Of a DNA stretch of 64,000 bases, positions 22,401 to 31,501 are shown in pieces. Numbering within the stretch: position 1 is the first letter of the stretch; every line of letters begins with the position of its first letter. Location of the stretch: positions 97,136,141 to 97,200,140 of the forward strand of contig JAHLJT010002630.1 of the NCBI GenBank assembly GCA_031308135.1, read 5' to 3'. The notes below the pieces were generated by a model. The model saw only the letters and a list, made by a program, of their open reading frames with translations, searched no databases and was not told the DNA's origin. Position numbers and translations under genes: made by a program. Source of the stretch: Acheta domesticus. Lineage: Eukaryota > Arthropoda > Insecta > Orthoptera > Gryllidae.

Positions 22401-25400
22401 TACACATTAAGTTCCTATTGGTGTAAAACCAACATGAATTTGTAACATGTTTGTTTTTAACTGCTTCCCTTACTAGTATTTTCTGAAAATTCTTGTCAAA
22501 ATTATTCTATTTTTTTATTATCTCATTATTATCACGTCAATGAAATTAACTTTCTCATTGAATATCGTGAGCATTTTTGAACAATTTTTGGAGATATTTC
22601 AATTTACATATTCATTTAAAAATTATCCCGAGTTATCTTGCCTGAAGATATCTCAGAATAATATTTTATAACACTACAAGCCAAACCTGAGTTAACTCCG
22701 GATAAACAGGGAAGCAGTTAATAATATAAATTAAAAATATAAATATATTTGAAATTTTGTGAAACAGTATGGGAAGTGAATTGCAAAGGAAACATATTTT
22801 TGTGATGTGTGTGAAATTGGTATTACTTAAAATTGAAAGTTTTTAACATTTTTCTAGGTCATTGTTACAAAAGTATTATTCATAGATAAAAGTTTACTTT
22901 TCAACTTATTATTTTGTTTGTTTACTTTTCTTTTAAGATGTGTTTAACTTCCATTCCGCAGAATCATATTGACAAGAAATGTTTAAAATATAATTAAATT
23001 GTGGTGTAATATTTCACTTATACACTATTTATTCAATATCTCCTTTAACTAATTATCATCTAAGGCTCACACTCAAAAGGACTCGATTAGGTGTTTTAGA
23101 GGGTTTTGGTAAGCTGGGCTTTCTAGCATTAAGATTTCACTCGATGTTAAGCAAGAACTAGTCACTTTGAAAAATTTGTACCCAACTTTTCACTTTGAAA
23201 AATCATTCTTGTGTCATTTTCATAAGTGCACTCTGCATTCAAGCACAAATGTTAAGAAAATCCCATTTCAAACCCCTTTTTTTCTTCATGTAGAAAGTAA
23301 AAACCATTTTATTTCAAGTCTTCAGCAATAGGATTCATGACATTAAAATTCATATTGTTAAGACAAATTTTGATGAAAATGGGGCAGGCATTATTGATTT
23401 ACTTACTTGATAACTGGTTCAAGTCTTGTTCACCAATTATAAAAGAAGTACTTTCATCCGTTTTACTTTTAAAACTTGCAGACTTAGTTTTATTGCTTTC
23501 CATGTTATCCAATCTCTTATTTCTTGCCTCCAAAAGTACAGAAAACAAGGGTTCTTGTTTTACAGTTACTTTTGCAACTTCAGCCACCTCATCATTTTCC
23601 ACAGGTATCTGTTCTTGCAGTGGTTTGATAAGAGATGAAGACTGCACTTCCGCACATGATTCTGTATTTGGTTGAACAGGGTCAAAAGAGTTTGTGTGCA
23701 TAGTATCTTCATAGTGGTAGGAATGGTCAAGGAGCTGCTGAGAAGAATTTTCAGGGCAGCCTGCCTGACTAGCATTAATGCCTTGAACTTCACGGGTGTT
23801 TTGATTATCTTCAGATGGACCTTGACCATTTCCTGCAGTATTTCTGGATACATTTTTATTTTTCTGAAAGTAGCAAAACATTATTTGAGTTATTGAATGT
23901 TAGTGTAATAATTATGTATGTATCAAGGGTGTTTTTGCCCTAAGGGTGACTTCCAAACCCGAGGGCCTCTGGCCTAATGGGTTGAATGTCACCTGAAGGG
24001 CAAAAACATCTCGTAACACCTGTGGTGCATACAAAACTATGATTTACAAATTTGTTGCTGAATAAAACAAGAACTTGAAACATTTTATATTTCTTGCATC
24101 TACAGTGAAAAGACGCATTGTAATAGTCCTTTGTCAATTTGACGTCAGATAAAGAAAACGGAATGTATATCTAATTCCTATTTTGCATAATCATTATTGA
24201 AATGATTTATTTGTACAAAATGAAAGAATTAATGAAGTTCCTGTGGAAATGTTTGGAAAAGCTAACAAAACTATGGATACAGCTTTCCATTAAAATCTCA
24301 AGAAATACAACATGAAACTCTTTATGGTGAATTTGAGAGTTACCAGCGTGAACAACAGTAAAAATTGCACTAATGAAACAGTACTTTTAGGTTATTAGCC
24401 TCTATTGCCACAAGTTATTTCGAATGTCATAACACCAAAAAACAACATTTCGAGGATGTTAGCTGATATGGCTTATATATGTTATTACTGCTACTAGTAC
24501 TGCTACTCAAGAAGAATATAATTATGTCTCTAAAAAAGGTGATATGTAACAGTGAAATACGAGTGACCGATGGCAATTAAAAAATCACGGGAACATTCCA
24601 AATTTTCATATTCCAAATAAGTTTTATAACAAGTTATTTTACTTATTTGAGCATTATGGCATATATTTATTGTATTTGCTTGCACCTTTACTTTAAAAAA
24701 TCAAATTCATAAAAATGATGTATGTGTTGTGTTGGTATTAGAGCTGGCCATAACGAATTCAAAAGGCCCGAGGCCATAAAGAATCAGAAAAGCCTGCAAG
24801 GGTACTAAGTGCACCATTATGTGTTTTGTTTCAGGTCCATGAATACACAGCAATGAACTAGTAAACCATAAAAAAATTATCAGGTTTATGATTGCTTTAC
24901 AAACCTTATTCTGAGAAAAAGAGTTAAGGCCCTTGATTTGCAGGGACTTAGCAAGCAACAGAAATGGTTTCAAGTTGTCTTTTGACATCTGAGTCTGCCC
25001 TCGGTAGACAAAATCAATCACCGCCTTCAGTGATTTAAAAGATGCATCTAAGAGAATGACGAACGCGTGCTTTCCAGTCTCCTCACTAAACAGCTTCTAC
25101 AAGAAAAATATTCAAGGATACACTAGATACCTGAAATATTAACAAATCTTTGATTTGTTAATTATTGGTATTATAAATAATACAATAAACCTTAAGAAAA
25201 GTCCCATAAATCGAAACTTTTTTCTTCATTGGTATTTAAACCATAAAAGAGAAACTTGACAATGAGATGCATCATCTACTTCACCTATACCACATACAAT
25301 TTTGTATTTATCTCCATTCATTCTTAGAAGAAAAAATAAAACACTATTCAACTGTGTGTTTCATTCACTACTGTTTTCACTTATTTATATCACTAGCAAA

Positions 25401-28400
25401 ATAGATGTTTCTTTCCAGGATTCATAGCACTGAAAATTTGATTAACTTCACGGTTTTTCTAAAACAATTTTTCTTAGCCTTAATCTTGAAGAACATTTAA
25501 AGACCGAAAAGCAAGACTAATAATATACAGGACTTGGTTAATTTTACAAAAAAATGGGATATTTTAATGTTGACCTCCTCTGAAAAATAAAAATTTCGTT
25601 ACAATTTTGATTTCTGATATAATGTGTATTATTTGAAATTGTGAAGAAACCAATTTTTACTTTCCTGTATACATAAGTATATACGGAGTAATATACGTAG
25701 TATAGGAGAAGTTATGTAACGTTGTGCCAAAAAAAAACAACAGATTTTCAGCAAAAAAATTCATAGTGGGGCCCTGATATGGAACACATAGATAAATCCA
25801 ATTGCTAAATTGAGAAAAATCCCTGTTTTGTGGGTCCTTGATAGCAAAGAACCAATTGAAAGCAAAACTTCTGTCCGTGAACACCACTAGCATCTAAACC
25901 ATATGTCAGATTTTTTTTCAAATTGAAGAAACCCGTCGATATGTCTCCAGTCAAAGCTTTGAGATTTTAAAAAATAATCTATAAAATTTGTGGGTACTTT
26001 ACAAGAAGTCCCCTGGACATTTTCAAGGCAGGGTTCATACCCTTTCTAGATTTTCAAATTCCCTGACTTTTCCAGGTTTTCCAGTTACAATACAAAATTT
26101 CCCAGTTTTGTTAATAAATTATTTCCAAAATAGATAATTAACGCACCCGTGCAAGAACTCTCGCATGCAAAACCCCACCCTCTTCCTTATTTTTCCATTT
26201 CCATATTAAGCCTGTAATATATATTTTTTCTTCGAGACCCTATCATCCTGCACTTGTTCTATGAGTCACCTTGTAATTGATAACAATATAATACACCACT
26301 GTCAATACAAACTGTGCTTATTTAACTTTATTATTGAGCAAAGAGATACACCCATGTAATTCAATCGCATAGAATACAAAGTAATTAGTAATTTCACATA
26401 CAGTTGCAGATTCTACAGGCTCTGAACAAGTTAGGTAGAATCGAGAAGCAACGAACCAGCAAAAATATAACAGATGCGTAATGAGCCCATTTTTAAAGTT
26501 TTCAGAATAAAAAAATAACAATAAAAATCATTTTGAACTCACTCACACACACACACTCTCTCTCTCACACCCCCTCTCTCTCACTCACACCCCCTCTCTC
26601 TCACTCACACCCCCTCTCTCTCACTCACACCCCCTCTCTCTCACTCACACCCCCTCTCTCTCACTCACACCCCCTCTCTCTCACTCACACCCCCTCTCTC
26701 TCACTCACACTCTCTCTCTCACACTCTCTCTCACACTCTCTCTCTCACACACACTCTCTCTCACTCACACACTCTCACACTCTCTCTCTCTAATTTTAAA
26801 CATATTGTGTTCATTCTTTTTTCTTCAAAAGGCAAAATATTATTCTACTTTAAAATCTAGACATTTTAGAAGTACAGTGTATTTTTCCTCTCTACAAAAA
26901 ACTGCTTGGATAACTTAAAATATGGCTGCTACAGTGATTTGAAAATGTGTCTGCATATTTCGAAAATCCTGTGTGGCAGTTTTCACAGTAGTGAGCAGGG
27001 AGGCACTGGCAGTGAAAGGGCAAATATTCTGATCAGCGTTGCCAGATGACTAAATGTATATCCCAGTATCAACCATCTAACATCCTGGAACTTTCACAAA
27101 AATTCCTGGTATCACTGACAATGGATTTAATTTCTGAAAGGTTTGTATTATAAGATACATTTTTAATGCGCACAGGAAGTTAGTTGAACTTAACTCGATA
27201 TACATTCATTCAATGAACTAAATGGAAGACTAAGAAGTCTTTCCTCTTCTACACCATGCGTATGAAAAAGACCATCTTATGTCACCCTTTAAGTTTCTAT
27301 GGCAGTTTTCACCAATATCATGAGTTATTGTGTGTGTAAGTTTTAAATTATCGAATGAGTTATTGTGGGTGTAAGTTTTAAATTATCGAATAAAAAATAT
27401 TAATCTTAAATTGTACATCATCAATTACGCAGACTTAAAATCCTGGTATTTAAACGTACGAGGATGTCTTCATCCTGTTAGATGGTGTTTTTATTAAAAC
27501 CCTGGTAAAAGAACCAGGATTTTGGCATGTCTGGCAACACTGATTCGGATATATCAAATTTTATTATTTTTCTCAGAATGAATATAGCCTGTGACAATCA
27601 ACCACTATACTTTGTCATCCAATTACAAATCACTACAGTGACACTCCCAATTGGATGACATCGCAACAGCTGATTTACGTCAAGTGCAGTTATGTTTAAA
27701 TCCAAATATAATTAAGTTACCCCCAGGTCACTGATTCAGTGTTTTTAGGCTGTGGACACTATATAATCAGTCAATCACTAAACACTAATTAAATACATCT
27801 GTCATTTTTCATCTCATTAGAAAGTAAAGAGCAGATGTGAATAGTGTTAAATGACTGTATGTGACCACAGCCTTACAAATACTGTATAATGTATGTGCCA
27901 TGTTTCAATATTAAGGCCGTGTCGAATGCACAATTATGACATTACAGATTTTTCACAATACTCTGAAATAAACAACGTTGCAGACAATTTACGACCAGGG
28001 CACCATTTCCTCAAATTTGTTTAAGTGCTTTTAATAAAAATGGTCTTAAATAATATTGATATGTAATTTTGTAATGGTTTCTTGTTTTCAAAGAGAATAA
28101 ATGGGTGGGAAAAAATACAAAATTATAATTTCAGTTGAAAACTAAATATGTTCTCCCATAACCAAGGAATGACGCTCTGGTCATTATTTGTTAAAATAAA
28201 TAAATATATAATAGTTATTTAAAAAGACACCAACTTCAGAAATCTAGACTTTAGACATTTGCTTAAGAATATTTTCTATTGAAAAAGGACACATTTATGT
28301 AGACTGAATTGTCTGTCCCTTTTCAATACAAAATATTCTTATTTCAGGAAAATGCCAATGGTTCCAAACGCTACTTTTTACTGATTAAGAGTTTATGTAG

Positions 28401-29614
28401 TATAAATTTACTGTTATTCATAAGCAATTGTTATAACTAAAAGTTTTGTAATTACAAATTTGATTAACTAAATGTGCTTAAAATAATAATATGACTATTT
28501 CTATTGTTGTGAATATTATCAAAATAAGCTACAAAGTATTATTTATTTGTCGGTTTCATAGTTTTAGATAAAGATGTCATTTGTGTATCCAAATCTAATA
28601 GATTGCGTCACTTTGAATTCATAAATTGAATATGTCACGTAGGTAGAAAAAAAATTCCAGATATTTACATTAATTCCCTAACTTTTCCAGAAATTATTTT
28701 TTCCCTGACATGTCCAGGTTCAAATGTTTTCCACAGAATTCCTGAGTAGCCTATTTGATTTCTTCGCTCAGAAATTGTAATGCCAGTCATTGTATATAAT
28801 CTAAGGTTCCTGTGACACCTATAAGCGCCATTGTTGGTTAACCCGATTTAGGGATAACTAAAGACAGTTTTCCTGGTAAAGAACAGTTCAAACCCAAAGG
28901 AGTTGTTTTTTGATTTTAATTTGTTACGTCTGAATCTTTAAATTGTTCATTAGTTCTTAATAACTTTAATTGTTCATTTTGCAATTTACAAGCTGAGTGC
29001 ACTTGAACGAACAGAAGCCTTGATTACAACAGTAATGTATCCAGCTTGAGTTGTTCATCCGAAATGGTTTTGATCACAGTTTGTATGTCATTTTTTTTAA
29101 TATTTTAAGACCATTTTATTGATCACTTTTGGCAATGATTTAGGTCATCAAAATCTGCCCCTACTAAGCAAGTAAAAATAAATAGAACATTGAAGTCAAA
29201 AGATACACGAAACAGCTAAAAACTACAGTAAACAGTCATTGGCATGTAACTCACTAAGCACGAATTTCACTGTAACATAGACAAAATTTGTATCACAGTT
29301 AACAGTTAATCCAAATCCAATAGTTCACATTTTAACAATAGTTACAACAAATGGAAAAACCTGATTATAAAATGAACATCAATTATTTTGGTCCCTTGAA
29401 ATTAGTGTTAAAGAGTATTTACTGTAATCTCCATTTGACTTACATGGAAGTATGGACTGCAAGCAGATAAAACCAGCCTATGAGCTTTTAGGCTCTGACC
29501 CTCAGCAGATAGAGTGCAATCCACCAAAAAATTGTTTGCTAACAAACTTTTGTACACTGTACCAAGTTCACTAGTGTGGTCTTTCCAACGTACACGATAC
29601 ATTATTTTGGCCAT
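6453..29614 (-). CDS. BTB domain and C2H2 zinc-finger transcription factor (five coding exons)
   Basis: Coding exons on the minus strand: 29614-29444, 25096-24905, 23863-23407, 14593-14456 and 7165-6453. Each exon edge has AG and/or GT signals, the junction phases are 0, 0, 1 and 1, and the sum is 1671 nt, an uninterrupted frame of 556 residues plus stop. The start is ATG in ACCATGG, 12 nt after an acceptor, so an upstream 5' UTR exon is expected. Residues about 1-121 form a BTB/POZ domain (YRVRWKDHTSELGTVYKSL, VDCTLSAEG, KAHRLVLSACSPYF, FVYRGQT), known to mediate dimerisation. Residues about 122-393 are an acidic, Ser/Gln-rich linker with VKQE and LKSE, which fit the SUMO-attachment pattern. 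Residues about 394-526 are five C2H2 fingers joined by TGERPF linkers. This is the lola/tramtrack/Broad-type architecture of nuclear, sequence-specific regulators. Target and exact orthologue are unknown. Introns of 4.3, 1.0, 8.8 and 7.3 kb are packed with transposons. Confidence 0.85.
7166..7551. other. intron sequence, nothing recognised
   Basis: Start of the last intron of the BTB-ZF gene as read on the plus strand. About 35 bp just outside the acceptor are also shared with the second zinc-finger exon at 44.3 kb. No gene or clear repeat was recognised in the rest. Confidence 0.4.
7552..7872 (-). mobile_element. dispersed repeat family B, Helitron-type 3' end
   Basis: About 320 bp closely matches 26143-26471 (shared blocks CATTTCCATATTAAGCCTGT, CACCTTGTAATTGATAA-like, AGATTCTACAGGCTCTGAAC, CCAGCAAAAATATAA). 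Read on the minus strand the copy ends GCGAGAATTCTCGC (a perfect palindrome), then ACGGGTACACTAG followed by T. A hairpin shortly before a CTAG terminus flanked by T is the known signature of a Helitron 3' end. The 5' boundary is not identified. No coding sequence. Confidence 0.6.
7873..9419. other. intron sequence without a recognised gene
   Basis: Contains short open frames (8049-8279, 8424-8783) with no recognisable domain. Blocks such as AACGCTTCGTTTCGCAGTT near 7970 look like parts of dispersed repeats, but no second copy was found in this window. It lies inside the last intron of the BTB-ZF gene. Confidence 0.35.
10299..10697 (+). pseudogene. LINE endonuclease domain fragment
   Basis: A 132-codon open piece of the endonuclease: KIIGIYRSPNSSVNDF, NLIILGDLNINIE and IDFHLSDHTAQI are the phosphodiesterase-like motifs of the EEP fold; D and N in GDLN and the SDH are catalytic in the family. 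The upstream part of the domain is in other frames, so the protein is broken. It would nick target DNA for target-primed reverse transcription if intact. Confidence 0.8.
10715..11400 (+). pseudogene. LINE reverse transcriptase remnant
   Basis: Broken palm and fingers of a reverse transcriptase: YQPISLISNFTN, SMEFDFWIGTN, the DLEKAFVTVNH block at about 11055-11085, the GIPxGTVLD-like turn near 11218 and the FADDTSLI catalytic box near 11315. Several in-frame stops occur, so it is inactive. Confidence 0.78.
12392..13083. other. AT-rich intron sequence, nothing recognised
   Basis: No gene, RNA or repeat with a second copy was recognised. The open frame at 12413-12640 on the minus strand has no known motif. 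Confidence 0.4.
13084..13427. mobile_element. MITE with TA target duplication (pogo/mariner type)
   Basis: Terminal inverted repeats CCGTAAATACTCGAATAT (13084 on) and, reading inward from 13427 on the other strand, CTGTACATTCTCGAATAT match at 17 of the first 22 positions. Both ends are flanked by TA, the target of Tc1/mariner/pogo transposases. A subterminal direct repeat, GGGTRCKGGTAATAYTYG, occurs at about 13142 and 13382. Length 344 bp, no transposase encoded. Confidence 0.75.
13428..14455. other. intron sequence with possible decayed coding pieces
   Basis: Just beyond the MITE, plus-strand segments look coding-like (NFDEFEIPQETTNP near 13450; EEFGKTFIADTIKN near 13570 ending WQ|GT; KTFVKIRTYARLNCLN near 13940), as in a decayed transposon gene. 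I could not assign a family. No intact gene. Confidence 0.3.
14456..14593 (-). CDS. BTB-ZF gene, short acidic exon with SUMO motif
   Basis: 138 nt (46 codons, phase 1 in and out) between the acceptor GAGATTTTAG and the donor TTCAT|GTAAGT. The frame reads ILKSEPLNDILYEELVG and ends GEQYLFQSS. LKSE fits the SUMO consensus. The phase joins exactly to the preceding and following exons, which is the main support. An upstream acceptor (ATTTTAAG, exon edge 14696) is also phase-compatible but runs into a TGA after about 30 codons. The exon lies alone between the (AAT)n tract and AT-rich intron. Confidence 0.68.
14703..14770. repeat. (AAT)n microsatellite
   Basis: AAT-type trinucleotide repeat with a few interruptions. 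It adjoins the R2-like LINE fragment; similar AAT tracts end the LINE copy at 19346-19399, so it may derive from a LINE 3' tail. Confidence 0.9.
15001..17507 (+). mobile_element. DD82E (Sailor-like) IS630/Tc1/mariner-group transposon
   Basis: Terminal inverted repeats of about 32 bp with one mismatch: TAGAGCGTCCGAGGTTAAGA at the left; the right end, reversed, reads TAGAGCGTCCGAAGTTAAGA. The flanks are TA (14999-15000 and 17508-17509), as expected for this superfamily. The element splits an R2-like LINE reading frame, which fixes its boundaries independently. Length 2507 bp. It encodes one transposase (15486-16894) with an unusual 82-residue spacing between the second Asp and the Glu. Confidence 0.88.
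15486..16894 (+). pseudogene. DD82E transposase, frameshifted
   Basis: The N-terminal part (15486 to about 16020) reads KRKRGKVLHSGEKQMVVNIY and TPNKKRKSR, a helix-turn-helix DNA-binding region. The catalytic core follows in two other frames: YTDESWINAGTSVNKEWQD (Asp at 16040-16042), then LALVHAGNEHGFVTGAKD, and after a 15-A tract at about 16237 a long open stretch from 16223: VIVADNASYHSR (Asp at 16352) and PYHCELNPIEKVWAEVK (Glu at 16601). Exactly 82 residues separate the second Asp and the Glu, versus 34 in Tc1; I recall this spacing as the Sailor (DD82E) group. At least three frameshifts make it inactive as read, although the A-tract shift could be a sequencing error. The acidic tail contains SSEESSSGTDDLEG. 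Confidence 0.82.
19346..19399. repeat. (AAT)n microsatellite at LINE 3' end
   Basis: About 18 AAT units immediately after the conserved LINE 3' end. The next LINE copy begins directly behind it, so the tract is the 3' tail of the first copy. Confidence 0.9.
19400..20425 (+). mobile_element. second, 5'-truncated copy of the R2-like LINE
   Basis: Starts within the coding region (SAIASLAVPAVE, matching SAIGSLAVPVAE of the first copy) and repeats the same order, including GIVRAARSIAKKTM, a QRTTLCTVFKRNGQGADQ segment and the same 3' end with TCATAACATC/ACTCACAACATC and CTTTAGT. An internal deletion removes part of the CCHC region. It abuts the AAT tail of the first copy, head to tail. Stops and frameshifts; inactive. 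Confidence 0.78.
20426..23406. other. intron sequence, mostly nothing recognised
   Basis: Remainder of the 8.8-kb intron between the linker and acidic exons of the BTB-ZF gene. Apart from the family C repeat at 21235-21365 and a G run at 21386 I recognise no element or exon. Confidence 0.4.
21235..21365 (-). repeat. dispersed repeat family C
   Basis: The reverse complement shares a block with 9476-9600 (plus) and 58444-58555 (minus): GCTACATTTATGT, a lysine/glutamine-coding part, GCATTTGCTCA, and CTGATCGAGA. The reading frame TFMYKRKVRGAFAQWITET here parallels LHLCPEAKQGAISAFTQWI at 9490, suggesting decay of a common transposon ORF. Confidence 0.6.
23407..23863 (-). CDS. BTB-ZF gene, linker exon
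   Basis: Acceptor CTACTTTCAG, then 152 codons plus 1 nt, ending at the donor TCAA|GTAAGT. It encodes a low-complexity, acidic and Ser/Asn/Gln-rich linker with the SUMO-type motif VKQE near its residue 101. BTB-ZF proteins usually carry such a disordered linker between BTB and fingers. Read-through past the donor gives a stop two codons later. Confidence 0.8.
23927..24010. repeat. near-perfect 84-bp hairpin in an intron
   Basis: Arms 23927-23950 and 23988-24010 share GTTTTTGCCC and GGTGAC in inverted order, and the interior (ACCCGAGGGCC and GGCCTAATGGGTT) continues the pairing. It lies about 65 bp from the acceptor of the BTB-ZF linker exon, so it would fold in the pre-mRNA. Probably a small palindromic repeat family. 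Confidence 0.7.
24905..25096 (-). CDS. BTB-ZF gene, second coding exon (C-terminal half of BTB)
   Basis: Acceptor TTTTTCTTGTAG then 64 codons beginning KLFSEETGKHAFVILLDA and including VIDFVYRGQTQMS and LLLAKSLQIKGL, the expected second half of the BTB fold. The donor is AAG|GTTTGT, weaker than the others but phase 0 and compatible with the next exon. The alternative of reading into the intron reaches a stop shortly after. Confidence 0.85.
25685..26035 (-). repeat. copy of dispersed repeat family A
   Basis: Reverse copy: TACGTAGTATAGGAGAAGTT (the end block), then AGATAAATCCAATTGCTAAA, TGTGGGTCCTTGATAGC, CTGTCCGTGAACACCACTAG and GTGGGTACTTTACAAGAAGT in the standard order. No coding content. 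Confidence 0.75.
26143..26471 (-). mobile_element. dispersed repeat family B copy
   Basis: Matches 7552-7872 along its length with scattered differences. The palindromic end has decayed (GTGCAAGAACTCTCGCATGC) and CTAG is no longer present. Preceded by a GCAGGGTTCATACCC segment and TTCCCTGACTTTTCCAGGTT, resembling another decayed DNA transposon. Confidence 0.65.
26551..26794. repeat. CT/CA-rich minisatellite with a 20-bp unit
   Basis: Unit TCACTCACACCCCCTCTCTC repeated about seven times (26570-26710), flanked by more irregular CTCT and CACA runs. The open frame through it is a by-product of the repeat. Confidence 0.95.
27034..27542. mobile_element. hAT-type MITE
   Basis: The left end CAGCGTTGCCAGA and the right end (reversed) CAGTGTTGCCAGA are 13-bp inverted repeats with one difference. 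Flanking 8-mers ATTCTGAT (27026-27033) and ATTCGGAT (27543-27550) differ at one base, as expected for an aged hAT 8-bp target duplication. Inside, a second inverted block CCATCTAACA/TGTTAGATGG occurs near both ends. No transposase. Confidence 0.8.
27321..27393. repeat. 36-bp tandem duplication
   Basis: Two adjacent copies of a unit beginning GAGTTATTGTG and ending AAATTATCGAAT, within the hAT MITE. Confidence 0.8.
27551..29443. other. intron sequence, nothing recognised
   Basis: AT-rich sequence of the first coding intron of the BTB-ZF gene. Around 28650-28720 there is a TTCCCTAACTTTTCC / TTCCCTGACATGTCC segment like that at 26070, suggesting traces of one decayed DNA transposon family. No exon recognised. 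Confidence 0.35.
29444..29614 (-). CDS. BTB-ZF gene, first coding exon (N-terminal half of BTB)
   Basis: The exon begins after the acceptor TTATTTCAG (exon edge 29626), has 12 nt of leader, then ATG at 29614. It encodes 57 residues ending SACSPYFH and stops at the donor CAT|GTAAGT (phase 0). The VDCTL...LKAHRLVLSACSPYF signature is diagnostic for insect BTB domains. Confidence 0.88.
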
Positions 29615-29893
29615 GGTTACAAAGATCTGAAATAAATCACATATCTCATTTGAATGAAGCAATATTGAATAGGTACAGCAATGATGAAATTCTCTTAACA
29701 AGAGTTAATGTTGAAATAAGACAACTAAATTATCAAATAAAATATTTTCTACATTCAATGGCATTTGCCTACACTATTGGTCCTTAATCATAAAATTCAG
29801 GTCCAACACTTGGTGTAGCTCATCATACTGTTACAAAACATCAAATAAAATAACAAATTTAAATAGCCTGTATCAGTAGCTAAATTCCTTAAA

Positions 29894-29984
29894 CATGCTC
29901 CCTGAAGTCATGGAAGTTAACTCAAGACACCACAGGTCCCTGGATGGGTGACAGTGTGAGAACACCATATACTAACAGCACGGA
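29894..29984 (+). repeat. 5S rRNA-like fragment (probable SINE)
   Basis: The block GGAAGTTAACTC, then CCTGGATGGGTGACAG, GAGAACACCAT and CTAACAGC follows the order of the 3' two thirds of 5S rRNA (GAAGTTAAGC, CTTGGATGGGTGACC, GGGAATACC, TGTTGGC). The GGATGGGTGAC C-box is well kept while other parts diverged. It is more likely a 5S-derived SINE or pseudogene than a functional gene. It sits about 280 bp upstream of the BTB-ZF start codon exon. Confidence 0.55.
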
Positions 29985-31110
29985 GCCCCTGCCTGATGGA
30001 GGTAATAAGCAAAGTCTTGACTTGACATATGACTGGCTTTTGAAGGATTACATCTCGCGTTTTACTCCAAAAATGCTTGGGACATTCTTATGCGAGTAAC
30101 AGATTTTATGTATACATAAATAACACAATTGTAAAATGCAAAGAATCAAGTATATCATTCTAGAAATAAAATAAATCAAGTAAATATGAATAAAAATGCA
30201 TAAACAAATATATCTTATTACTATTAATTGTACCACATAAGATACATTAGCTCTTAAAGACTTTGAAGATTTCAAAGTCACTACTAAACTACATCATACA
30301 AAAGGTGGGGCAGTCAATATTCATATTCTTGTAAAACTAAGTATTAATAGATTTTAAGAAAATATACTGTATTGTATTTTGTAATGGTGTTCTTAGCACA
30401 AAGGATGAATTTTCTTTCTTTCCATTTGAGTAAAACCACAAAAATACAAACATTGACCTTTTTTTCAAATCACTTTCTATCTTGCAGTGTGTTGCCAAAA
30501 ATTCACTAAACAACTTGAAGTGAAATAAGGCAAAAATTTAGATATGATTTTAAAGAAAGGTATACTATATTGCTAGAGTGCACAGGAAGAGATAATCCAT
30601 TACTTCAATCATGTTGGTTATCTACTGCACTACACCATCCAAAGATAATGTTAGAAATTCACAAATGATGGTTTCTGTTCATCCTTCAGCAAACTTAGTG
30701 GAGTGATATTTCCACCAAAAAATAATCATTCTACTATATTGACTGACAATTCAATTAGCAAACGTATAAAATTACAGACATAAATGATGACAATTTTCAT
30801 CTATTGTAAAAACAATAGATCAAATGACACTTATACAAACTATGACAAAGAAAAGTTGTTTGTATCTAGAATCAGTCCCTGGACAAAAGGATAAAAGGCA
30901 CAGATTGACTGCACCACGAGACAAAAACGTCAAGGAGGATTACTCCAAACTGCAAAGACGTAAAAAATAACAAAACAAAAAAATTTTAATACATGCATTT
31001 CTACTCAGCTTCTTCAAAATAAACAAATACAAACAATTCTGTGCTTAGATGGCAACATAATATAAGTCACTTTGCCAAGATATGAGACGCAGAATGTCAA
31101 GTAACTCTGG

Positions 31111-31116
31111 TTTATT
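31111..31116 (-). terminator. possible polyadenylation signal
   Basis: AATAAA on the minus strand, about 170 bp after the stop codon of the putative exon at 31365-31288. Common motif, so weak evidence on its own. Confidence 0.25.
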
Positions 31117-31287
31117 AACGTTTAGAAGGAGGCAAAAGTGCATCACACTTGTAGTTTATGAAAAACAATGGTCGCAAATTGCAAAAAAAAAGACAAGAGT
31201 AATTTTTCACATCATGATGCTCAAAATTGCTGTCATCGAAAATTTTTAAAAAGTGACTTATCATTAAGTGACAAGTGACTTGCCATC

Positions 31288-31365
31288 TCAACACAATTGT
31301 TTTGAAGCAGACATTGTCGCTGCTCCTGATCTTTGTAGGTATTGCTGGATTACGTCAAATACAAC
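31288..31365 (-). CDS. putative terminal coding exon of an unidentified gene
   Basis: After the acceptor TTTTATATTTAG the minus strand opens 25 codons, starting VVFDVIQQYLQRSG and ending SASKQLC, then TGA. Composition and helix-like pattern look protein-coding, but the segment is too short to be certain and I recognise no family. It does not join in phase directly to the exon-like piece at 33077-33010, so another exon would be needed between them. It could instead be a non-coding 5' exon of the BTB-ZF gene. Confidence 0.35.
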   Translation of the reverse strand, partial: VVFDVIQQYLQRSGAATMSASKQLC

Positions 31366-31501
31366 CTAAATATAAAATCTCATTGCAAATATTTAAAAAA
31401 ATTGTCAACAGATATTGAACATTTAATACAATTGTAAAAATATTTCACAAAACCCATTTGTAACGAGTTAAAATTAGGATTGTAAAGGAATTGTTTTTTA
31501 A

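Noticed and set aside
26533..26793. 86-codon open frame of SLTPPLSHSHP repeats
   Set aside because: It is the translation of a CT/CA minisatellite; unit length gives an open frame in several registers.
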